Shown: positions 35,234 through 44,900 of the stretch, piece after piece | Layout: each line of letters starts with the position of its first letter | Numbering within the stretch: the first letter of the stretch is position 1 | Assembly (NCBI GenBank): GCA_944990035.1 | Contig: CALYLX010000136.1 | Span: 1,054,001 to 1,118,000 of the forward strand | Source of the DNA: Clitopilus passeckerianus | Lineage: Eukaryota; Basidiomycota; Agaricomycetes; Agaricales; Entolomataceae | Direction of reading: 5' to 3' | DNA: 64,000 nucleotides | Notes under the pieces: generated by a model | The model's database searches: none | Seen by the model: the letters and a program-made list of their open reading frames with translations, nothing else | Told to the model about the DNA's origin: nothing | Translations under genes and position numbers: made by a program

Positions 35234-35346
35234 TCGGAATTTTCGAGTGTACCATACTTTTATCTCCATTGTGTATTAGTTGTATTCGGTGCATTGTTGC
35301 GGGTATATGCAGGCTAGTCTGGTATTGAGAACATCCTTCTAATTGG

Positions 35347-36792
35347 CTACGTTTCCGCTGCTTGATTCATCTGCTGTAACCGCCGACTCAGCGTGTCAAT
35401 TCTACCTTCTAGCCCGGTAACATTGTCTTTAACGACCGCCCGGTTATCTTCTACAATTTTCTCCATATTCTCGACGGCTTTCTGGATTTCGGCGAGGGTA
35501 TCGTGTACTTTCTGCTGCTCTTCTGTGAGGGAGTTCAGTGTTTCTTGGAATTCTGCAGCAGATGCATGAAGCGCGGATAGTGTCCGCAGTCGAGTAAGAA
35601 TATGAGGGATTTGCGGTAGAAGTGGTCCAAGGCGCGTCAATAGGGGTAGGAGTTGCTCGTGGATCTGAGGTGGAAGTGGTACAGGAGGAGGGGCTGGCGC
35701 CTGGGACTGCTGCCGGCGATGAGCATTGTTTTGCTGGAGAGCAGGCCTTTCCAGGTCGCTGACAAGGAGTTTAAGCCGGCGAGATATCGAATCAATGTGT
35801 CGCGGCTGGGTGAGGAGACTGAGCTGGGCATTTAGTCGTGGTATCAGTGGCAACAAAGGCGGAGGCAATATTGTGGTCTGAAGGACATCTGAGTGTACAG
35901 TCAAGGATCAAGCGCGCACAGACTTACTTCATCTAAAGCTGTACTCGCCGATCCAACGATCTTTTCGAGCTCGCCGACGCGTCGATCCATATCCACGACC
36001 GTTCGAGTCTGTGATTTACTATCCAATGGAGTCTTTTCGCTGTCCTCTTCCTTTTCGGCAGAGGCAGACTCTTCTTCTGCCTCACCCTCACGTTCGTCTT
36101 CAAGGATGACCCCAACAAGTTTCCCTCGGCCTTCCTTTTCCTTGCGTATCTTGTCCAAGCGGGCCCGTACATCAACGACCCCACGGATGAGTTCTCCGGG
36201 GTCAACATTCTCCTCCTCGCGTTCCTTGGAAAGAAGGGGATTCGAGGGATCTGCAAGTTCGGATTCCAAAGACAGCAGTTCCGTCTGTAGAAGACGAAGG
36301 CGTTGTGAGAGGCTCACAGGACGCGTGCTGCCAGATGATCGTGAGGGCGAGTGTGAACGCGTTGGAGAACTTGACAGGGTGTATGCAAGCGCGCGATCTG
36401 AAGAACAAAGCGTAAGGTTAAAGCATTAGCTGCCACAAGCTGTGGTGAGTCACCTCGCCGGCGTTCCGCCCGTCGAAAGCGTTTTGTTGCCTCGTCAGCG
36501 TCGATCAAGTTGCTAGAGTCGATTTCTTCCTTTGCTTGCTCTTGCCTTCCTCGTATCGTGCGCTGATTTTGTTGTGTCTCTTCATCGCTATCTTCTCCTT
36601 CCTGAGTTATTATTAGAGGGTAGACTGAAGCTATAAAGGACACGAGTACAACGTTTTCTGCTGAAGGCTCTACATCTTCAGTCTCATAGATATCTGGTGC
36701 AGTGTCCTTGCAATAGTTTAGTGCCATTTCAATGAAAAGGAATAGAGTCATCTTACAATATCCGGAAGGTCGGCGTACTTATTGGTACTCAT
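35347..36792 (-). CDS. Dynamitin (dynactin p50 subunit, Jnm1-like)
   Basis: Shoulder component of dynactin, the cofactor of cytoplasmic dynein. Exons 36757-36792, 36653-36706, 36454-36601, 35928-36397, 35347-35877 give 412 residues. The N-terminus has the signature KYADLPDIDTAPDIYETEDV. The rest is dominated by predicted coiled coils (LSQRLRLLQTELLSLESELA; VDMDRRVGELEKIVG; a C-terminal one around QKAVENMEKIVEDN and GLEGRIDTLSRRLQQM), which fits the family (PF04912). The intron 36602-36652 is 51 nt, has no stop in frame and starts with GTTGTA; if retained it would insert a hydrophobic 17-residue stretch. I treat it as an intron because dynamitins lack that stretch. Confidence 0.9.
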
Positions 36793-36875
36793 ACTTGTGG
36801 TGGAGATCAGAGAAAGTGGAGACTCTGGAACCGGACGCGCTTGCCAAATTGGAAATCGCGAAGCTGAGGTGGAAC

Positions 36876-36880
36876 AAAAA
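36876..36880 (-). terminator. RNA polymerase III terminator of tRNA-Ser
   Basis: A run of five T on the minus strand, three bases beyond the tRNA discriminator base, is the expected Pol III stop signal. Confidence 0.7.
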
Positions 36881-36883
36881 GCT

Positions 36884-36980
36884 CGTCACCTGTGCGATTC
36901 GAACACACGCGCTCAAAGAGCAACCGCTGTAATGCTACAGAAATAGCAGGCGATCCCGTTAACCACTCCGGCAAAGTGAC
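36884..36980 (-). tRNA. tRNA-Ser(GCU) with a 15-nt intron
   Basis: On the minus strand all arms fold. The 7-bp acceptor stem pairs GTCACTT with AGGTGAC (one G-T pair), then D arm CCG..CGG with GAGTGGTTAA loop, anticodon stem ATCGC/GCGGT, and loop CT-GCT-A. A long variable arm follows (GCTC TTT GAGC), then T arm GTGTG-TTCGAAT-CGCAC. The long variable arm makes it class II, and the GCT anticodon reads AGC/AGU serine codons. A 15-base intron (36929-36943) sits one base 3' of the anticodon, the normal place. The internal B box is GTTCGAATC. The gene lies between dynamitin and the isoaspartyl peptidase. Confidence 0.93.
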
Positions 36981-37080
36981 CATGTTTGGTACGGAATATA
37001 CAACGTCCTTATATCCATACTATCTTTTCCCACCACGAAAGGCGCTGAACAGATTTCCGATCCCTCAAGCTGCCAAGACT

Positions 37081-38496
37081 ATGGCGAACGAGAAACAAAG
37101 TCTCCTACCACCTGCTCCATCTCAGAAACACCATAGCTACGTGCTTGTTATTCATGGCGGCGCTGGCACCATGTCAAAGGAGGGCTCTACGTCTGAGCAA
37201 AGGGCTGCCTACAAGGCTGCTCTGACTCGAGCTCTGGAAGCGGTGTGTTATCAAGTTGCTCGAAGGCCCTACAGAGATGAATCTTGTGAACAATAGGGAT
37301 ACAAGGTTCTGAGTGAAGGTGGAGAGGCTATGGACGCTACGGTCGCTGCAGTGACTTCCATGGAAGGTTGAAGCGGTTTTAGTCCATCCACCTTGAACTA
37401 TGGCTAAAACCTTATCACCTTCAGACAACCCTCTCTTTAACGCAGGCAAAGGTGCCGTCTTCAACGTAGCAGGCAAGGTGAAACATATCGCTAGATTTCC
37501 TCCAATAATCTAACCTCAGCCTCCCACCAACAGAACGAACTTGAGGCTTCTATCATGCTCTCGAAGCCACCTGCATCTCACCCAGAGACTCCCTCAACTC
37601 GACGTGGTCTTGGAGTTACACTTTTGACGCGGGTAAAGAACCCGTCTCAGCTCGTTCGTGCCTTATACCTTTCACCATCTGCGGCGCCGCACACTTTCCT
37701 CTCAGGAGCTACAGCGGAGAAGATTGCAGAAGTACAAGGAATCGATCTTGTTGCCCCATCCTACTTCTGGACGGAGAAAAGGTGGTTAGAGCACAGACGA
37801 GGTCTCGGGCTTCCGGACAATATACCTCCTGACCACCACGATAGGCCAGAAGCTGGTTTGCCTCTGCCTATGGACCTGCTCCCGAAAGGCACAGTCGGGG
37901 CTGTTGCGCTAGACGCGCGCGGTTGTATCGCCGCAGTGACATCTACTGGTGGTCGGACGAACAAGCTGGTAGGGAGAATTGGTGATACCCCCAGCATGGG
38001 CAGCGGGTTTTGGGCAGACGAATGGAGCAAGCACGGTAGAAAACGTGGTTTACTATCTAAACTCCTGGCCAAGCTTAGTGGTCGGAGCAAGAAGGCTGCA
38101 ACTGCTGTCGGTGTCAGTGGCACTGGGGATGGAGATGTAAGGACACTTCCATTTCAGCTTGTGGGGTTCCCTTTTGCTCACGCCGTGAGAAGTATTTCAT
38201 TAGACTGTCGACTGCGTCGACTATTGGTAGGAGGATGCAGTATGGACATGAAACCCTTGACCATGCTTGTGAAGCTGCCGTCGCAGATCTTCTCAAGGAG
38301 GGCGGCATTGGCGGAGTCATCGCCGTGGATAATCTTGGGAATGGTAAGTCAAATTTTCGGCCATCTGGTCAAACTTCCCACTAACATGCGGAATGAAGTT
38401 GCAATGCCACTGAATTGCCCAGGAATGTATCGGGGCGTTGTAAGAGAGGATGGGGTACCCAAAACTGCCATATTCCACGACGATCCTCTCGACTGA
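37081..38496 (+). CDS. Isoaspartyl peptidase/L-asparaginase (Ntn-hydrolase family)
   Basis: Removes isoaspartyl residues from peptides and/or hydrolyses asparagine. Exons 37081-37242, 37297-37366, 37425-37477, 37534-38136, 38190-38343, 38399-38496 give 379 residues with consistent phases. Signatures: YVLVIHGGAGTMSKEG at the N-terminus, GEAMDATVAAVTSME, NPLFNAGKGAVFN, NELEASIM, then KGTVGAVALDARGCIAAVTS, in which the Thr at about residue 215 is the expected autocatalytic nucleophile, followed by STGGRTNKLVGRIGDTP. A basic insert (GRKRGLLSKLLAKLSGRSKK) before the last third is longer than in bacterial relatives. The ATG at 37081 is preceded in frame by open sequence running back into the tRNA gene; I took the ATG nearest the conserved domain. 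Confidence 0.92.
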
Positions 38497-38659
38497 GGTC
38501 GTTTGTATTTTCTCCGATTATTCCGATATTGTTCATCTGCTCTGGGCTACAAGGCGTGCTGTGTACGCTGTAGGAGACTGGTTATGGACATGGATGGAGA
38601 TGTCGATTATTACTAGGAACACATATCGGTACAAATGATACATTATGAATGGCACATTA

Positions 38660-40167
38660 TCACGACGTATTTGTTGAACTTTTTGAGAGTGCCTTTCGTA
38701 GTCTCTGACGCAGAGGGCTCTCTTCTTCGTTTGGGCTAGAAGCTGACCTTGCAATAGTGCCTGTCGCAGTTATCTCTTCACTATGAGGCAGAGGGGAGTT
38801 GGGTGGCATATCTGCTAATGATTCCCGTGTAGGGCTAGACCTCTCTTCCTTCTGAGAAGGCTGTTTCACAGGAGCGCGTTCAGGGGTATTGACAGGCGTC
38901 TGGTCGACCACATCGACAGTCTCGCAGACCACTGCAACACGAGTCCATCGTCTGTATCGGGTATACTATAAGAGAACTTTAGAAGACGGAATCTTAGCAT
39001 CAGTAAAGAACATACCTTGCCCATTCCACCCTTTCCACTGAGTCCTTCCCATTTATTGTCACCGTATATCCATCCATCTTGATCAGTTGAAATCCTATCT
39101 TCTTCCTTCTCTTCGTGTGCCCCGTCAAATGAGCTCTCCTCATCGGGAGGAGGGCTGTTACTGTTTCCTATGAAGCCAGATTCGCGCATCTTGCCGGCAG
39201 CCTTCAGGAGTCTTCCGCTGTTGCTATTAGGTGCTGGGGGATTTTCGTCAGGAAGAGGCAGCTCGACACGGTTAAGCCCAGTAGCATCCGTGCGGACCAC
39301 CACTCTCCATTCAGGTTCCTCCCAGAACCATGTAGCCGTTCTTTTGACCTTCTTTCCTTGACCGTCGGGGAGATAAATTGTTGTTGGTTCTGGAAGCGCG
39401 AACGCGCTGGGCGGGGAAACAGGGTATTGAGCTGGAGGAGCAGAGCACCAGGATGGTCGCTCGCCTGGAAGTAAGGCGGCAGTCCAGTCTAGGCCCATCC
39501 ACCATCGTTGGTTTTCGTATATTGTGAATAGGAAACGGAGGTCAGGGACAGCGCTGGGCGAGGTTGGTTGGGGTTGGTTGGAGAGGATGATTGGAGGGAG
39601 GGGAATTCCCGTAATGAAGGATATAATATACCGTGTGGTCCATCTTAGCCATGCACTTCTGGAGAGGATGGCAATGAGGATAGAAAAGAATGGCGCACGT
39701 GAGACTAAGATGAACGATCCAGTGCACGCGAGAAGGATTCGTAGGGGAATAAAATGAGTGACGATGAGGTATGGTATATAGGTAGTAGCTGCAACACGCA
39801 GCAGTAGTTGAGAAGGGGCAGTTGTTTTTGGAGGGGACGGCATGAGACCTTGGATGGTCGTTATGTCGGACATGATATTTTGGACCGTTTGCTCCGTCGT
39901 GAGCGAGTAATGAGCTCGGAAAGGTCTGCAATACCGTGCGGCCAGAAGCGCAACAACAGGTATGAAGTAGCGCAGCGTTGGAACCGAGAAGAGGCATATA
40001 GCCCACCAGGAGGCAACAGCTAACCAGCCTCTGTACCAAGACTGACGCCAGCTGACTATCTCCAGACCATTGCGAGTTGCTGAGATGACTGGGGCGAGCT
40101 GGACGAGGACGCCGAGTAGTGGTTGAGGCACTGACCTCACAAGGTCAGCGAGGGCGATGACGGGCAT
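38660..40167 (-). CDS. Peroxisomal integral membrane protein with dysferlin domain (Pex30/Pex23-like)
   Basis: Two exons, 39016-40167 and 38660-38965, split by a 50-nt intron, give 485 residues from the first in-frame ATG. The N-terminal half is membrane-embedded (LAVASWWAICLFSVPTLRYF; ILLACTGSFILVS), as in the Pex24/Pex30 reticulon-like region. The dysferlin (DysF) domain follows with its Trp-rich signatures FTIYENQRWWMGLDWT, PSWCS, WEEPEWRVV, DGWIYGDNKWEG and YTRYRRWTRVA. This family shapes ER subdomains where peroxisomes and lipid droplets form. The C-terminus is Ser/Pro/Glu-rich. A better-looking start, ATG at 40237, is out of frame by one base (see finding), so the N-terminus is uncertain. 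The gene is divergent from GPI18. Confidence 0.88.
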
Positions 40168-40253
40168 TGGTGCTTGTAGAACGTCGACGTCAATGGCCAA
40201 AAGCTGCGGGGTCGGCAGCAGTCGATGATGAACTCATGTGAAATTCCGCGTTC
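40168..40253. promoter_or_regulatory. Very short shared 5' region of PEX30-like gene and GPI18
   Basis: 86 bases at most separate the two outward start codons, and only 16 if the PEX30-like gene starts at 40237. Core promoters must overlap each other or the coding ends. Confidence 0.5.
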
Positions 40254-41528
40254 ATGACTTTAACAACCGCCACCGTTCTATCACGGTCTTTCTCGTTGGC
40301 AGTTCTCTTATTGGCTGCCAAGTATCTGCCATTATTCGACGCGTCTCCAAAGCTTGCAAACCAGAGAACATGGCTCTTGAGCCCTTTGTTTCGCTGGGAT
40401 ACGTTCCACTTCCAAGGGATCGCAGAGCAAGGCTACGCATATGAACATCAATGGGCTTTCCTTCCTGGAACACCTCTGTTACTCAGATACATAACCAATG
40501 ACTTCGTCTGGGTCATCTGCCTCGTGTTTGTGGCCTGCAAATCAACGGAAGCAATCTACCAGTTGACATTACACCACTTTCCTCGGTCACCTTCATTTGC
40601 GCGTCTCGTCGCGGTGCTTTCACTACTTTCAAGCAGCCCTACAACATTGCACTTTGCTCCCTATGCAGAACCTTTCTTCACGTATCTATCATACCAAGGC
40701 ATGTACAAACCTGGCTTTTGACGAACCTTTTATTGACCCACCGATCAGGCATGCTGTTTGCAGCAAGGGAGCATTGGATACCGGCTTCCATATCGTTTGC
40801 TCTAGCAACACTGTTCCGCTCAAATGGTATTCTGCTGAGCGGATATCTTGTTTGGGGATTGGTTGTCCAACCATTCCTACAGAATAGGGAGGTACGCCGG
40901 ATCTCCTCCCTCCCTATCATTCACGGCTCAAGACATGTACCAGGTTTCTCTCGCGAAAGTTGGTAGTGCACTGTCGCTTTCTCTTTTCTCTTGCTCGCCA
41001 TTTTTGTATCATAACTACCTCGCCTACTCAACTTTCTGCAATTCACAGGCCACCACTGGTATTTCGCCCTGGTGTCACCAATTCCCCCCTTCAATATATG
41101 CCCATGTGCAAGCCAAGTACTGGAACGTCGGATTTCTCAAGTATTGGACAATTTCCCAAATACCCAACTTTCTTCTAGCCATACCTCCCCTTGCGTTGAT
41201 GATCTACTTCTTAATTCACTACATAATTACGCAAATCACCACCTTCTCCAAAAAGTCTTCACCACCACCAACTCTTCCCCTCTCGATCTTACCGCACGTT
41301 CTTCATACGATCTTCCTTTGCATTACACTTATATTTTTCTCGCATATCCAAATTGTCCTACGTCTCGCGGCCTCTCTGCCGACGTTATACTGGGCGGCAG
41401 CCTGGTTGTTCGTGGCTCAGGGCGGGAGAAGGAAGGGACGAGATTGGTCGCGTCCATGGATCTGGTGGAGTTGCACATGGGGAGTAATTAGTATAGCGCT
41501 TTGGGTTGCTTTTCTACCGCCTGCTTAG
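40254..41528 (+). CDS. GPI18: GPI mannosyltransferase 2 (PIG-V/Gpi18)
   Basis: Adds the second mannose to the GPI anchor precursor on the lumenal side of the ER. Exons 40254-40698, 40749-40891, 40944-41528 give 390 residues, a little shorter than yeast Gpi18 (433). It is hydrophobic throughout with many membrane helices. Family landmarks are SPLFRWDTFHFQGIAEQGY near residue 45, EHQWAFLPGTPLLLRY, TLHFAPYAEPFFTYLSYQGM, ATLFRSNGILLSGYLVWG and AKYWNVGFLKYWTISQIPNF, the PIG-V pattern including the acidic DTFH site in the first lumenal loop. The first intron (40699-40748) has a GC donor (AG/GCATGT). The stop lies 410 bases before the convergent DUF3712 gene. Confidence 0.92.
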
Positions 41529-41938
41529 AGTCGGGACGAATATAATGCATCTTACATGGAAGCTTCTAACGGAATATGCTCTCAATGCTTGGTTGTGAGG
41601 GTTCAAAACGATACAATGGATATTCTGATGTTATGGAGGATACAGTATCGTGATTCTGGACGTAGGAAACGTACACTATTTTCCGTCAATATAAAAGACC
41701 TGGTAACCGTAAGACTACAAACCACACTTGGTATAAACATGAAGGTTCGGCGTGGGCAATAAGCAACAACGTAAAGGCGGGCAAGAGTATGACAACGAGA
41801 TCGGAATCATTATCTTCAACAAGGTATAAAGCTTTAATGAGGTCCGCAATGTGAGGATTATTGAAACAAAAAGGAAAAGGGTATGATTTGGTATTGGTAA
41901 CGCATGTTCGTGTTCAAGCGAATGTTAATGCAAAGAGA
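41529..41938. other. Intergenic region between convergent GPI18 and DUF3712 gene
   Basis: Two 3' ends meet here. It is A/T-richer than its flanks, with no exon or repeat recognised. Confidence 0.5.
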
Positions 41939-44900
41939 TTAGACCGATGCAGATTTGGGTGCAGGCGTCTTCGAGTCCTCAGACTTCGGCACGGGCGTTG
42001 GAGATGGTGAGTTGTCTGCCTCCTTGTCAGATGGCGTTGGCTCCGGCGTCGGCTTTGCCTCAGAGGAAGGTGCCTCCTTCGAGGGACTGCTCTCAGCTGG
42101 TGACTCCTTCGTTGACGTTGGAGCTGACGATCCTGATTCTGAAGCCGAAGCTGACGCTGATGCCGTGGACGAGGCAGCAGATGAAGCGGCCGAGCTGGCT
42201 GCGATCTCCTTTGCCTTCGCCTTGAGTGCTGCAGCTCCGAGGTCAAGCGTGTAGGTGGTTGGAACATTCTTCTGTTCGAGAGGCAACCAGGGAATCTGAT
42301 AACCTCCGTCACTCACGCGAACCGTGTTTCTGGCGCTAACGTCGAGAACTCCGAGCGGAATGATATCGAGGGATGCAAGAGCGCCTTGAGTGAGGACAAC
42401 ATTGTCGAATTTACCAGAGTTGGCAGAACCCTTTGCCGGAACGACAAAGCCAGAGAACGCTTGATCGAAGTGGGCGTAGGTGATGCCGTTAACGCCCGAG
42501 TCTGACTGGACGAATTCGATGATGAGGTCTGCATCCAGCGGATTATGAACCTTTTGGCAGATAGGTCAGAACCGCAGCGAGCCTCAAGAGGAGAGGTAAC
42601 ACTCACGTCAAAGTCAATGGAGACCAAATTAGTGACAAGAGAGTCCAATGTGATATATACGTTGATGTGCGTAATGAAAGTTGGTTGGTTCAAAGCTGGC
42701 AAAAACAATGAGTAACGAGCGGACAAGGATATATAGGATATATATGCTGTTCTTCATACCTGCAAGTTGGGTCTTGACCACTAGTTGTGACAGGCCAGCG
42801 GCAAGGGAAGGGAAGGGGCTACTCTTTTGATCGCCGTGGATCGTCAAAGGCAGTTGCTTGTCTGACTGAATGAAATCCGCCAAGAATTGCTGAAATGGGA
42901 TGGCTGAGAGCCTGTTACGAACGAAAACTGGTAGGAAAGGACTGACCTGAGCAGTCGTATCATTGGCATTATCCGGCTGATAACGGAATTCAGTAACCTC
43001 AGCGTTGACACCGGGCTTGAGATTGAAAGGCTAGAGAAGGATGTGGTCAGTGAAAAAGCACCAAAGGGCCATGTGGTGCACGAACATCAACAACAGCGCG
43101 GCCAATCTTGACGTCGTTGTAGATAACAGGTAACGATATGTCAACAGTGTTGAGCGTGACATTGGAAGGGTTATTGAGAGTCGTTGTGAGCGGGGTTCGA
43201 ATGTACTCCCCACCGCCACCACTTCCTGCGACGGTGACATCTGAGAGCTGAGCGGTATGGCCGAAAGAGTTGATGCCTATCCAGAGCATTAGGGAGACAT
43301 CGTAAGTGTGAACAGGGTATGAATTACCTTTCAGTTCGGACTGGACATCAAAAGGAATCCCTGAAATGGGAACGTCACCGGCCTTGGTTCTGGCAGTCAC
43401 ATCTGCCGTTCCCCTCAAACCGACTTCCAGGTGGTCCAGGAGGGTCACTCCCGCGAAGAGCTGAGCAAAGCCGCCGTTATTGAGAGACTTGAGCGGTATG
43501 TCTTTGAATGAGATATGCAGATCAGCGATGTTGCCAGTGGATACACCTCCGTCGGCGGGAACCTTAGGAATGACGAGCTAAAAGGACTATTCAGTATCCG
43601 TCTATCAGGGAGCGTGGAGGCGAAGTACCTCAGCAATATCTGTACCCTGTGAGTAGAGTTTGATATCCTGGCCAGACGCGACGACCTGAAGGGAGAAACC
43701 GAAGGGATTCTTGTACGTGGCCAGAGTATTCCGAGAACTGGTGGGAGGAGCGAATGCTTGATCACCGTTCTGCATAGTGACTTCTAGGTCGTTCAGAGCA
43801 ATAGATTGAATGATCTGTGTGCACATGTCAGGATTAGTGCTTTCGAGCGGAGGTGTAAGCGGTAACGCACGTTGAACTTCTGGCCAGGTAATGTGACTTC
43901 AAGAGCCAATGTCTTGAAAGCGGCGCTGAGCCATGACACAGGACCAGAAGAACCACTTGGCTGAACACTATCACCCTTCGCCACGAGTGTTTGGTTATCA
44001 CCGGCAAGGAAATGGGAGAACAGAACGCCAAGATTTTCCAGGCCGTGTCCACTCTGAGGTTCAATCCGTCCAGACAAGTGGCTTCGAGTTTGGGATACCG
44101 GAGCAAGGAATAAGTTGCTCCCTTGCAAGGCTATGGAATGGTCAGGGTCAGCAAGGTGACTCAGATGGAAAGGGCTATAAACTCACGTCCGAGTCGAGTG
44201 TCTTTGAAATAGGATTGGAATGTTACAGTGCCTAGATCAATACCCAATTCTGAAACAATATGAGCCTTGTCATTTGGGGCAGAGCGGGTTCTAACACGTA
44301 CGTGCTGGAGAAGGAATAAGAGTATCGGTCTCAATGTGAATACCACCAGCGGGGTCATCTGCAGGCAGCTGGAAGTTGTTGATCGTAACGCCTGGCAGAT
44401 TGTTGAATGCCTTGAACGAAATGGTTTTCTTCAGTGAAACATTGTCGAAAATGGTTCCTAAGGCAGTCACGCGCAGTTTCGAGGTTGAAATTGTCCATTC
44501 AAATGACTCTTCATGTAACAAAGAGGTGGCAAAGTTGGTGAAAGCGTCGTGATTGGTGATGATTACGCGCGCTTTGGTTCTGTAGTCGGGAACGCCGTCG
44601 TTTGCAGCAGCACAGATGGATGGAAGATTGATCTTGGCTATATCCTGGCCTTTCCAGTTCACGTTAACGTCTTCGGTGAACGCAATCAAGGCATCCAATG
44701 GTCCGACGTTGGTCAGAGAGCCAGCGAGGGATAAGTCGAATCCTCCGTCAGAGATATTGGTGATATTGGCCTCATTGAATTTGAGGACGGATCCATCGAC
44801 GAGATGCTGGGTGACTGGTCCGGCCACGGCACCAATGAGATAAAGCGCCGTCTTGTCGGTCTTGGCGGGAACACCCTTTTGGTCGAAGGCCAGATCGGTA

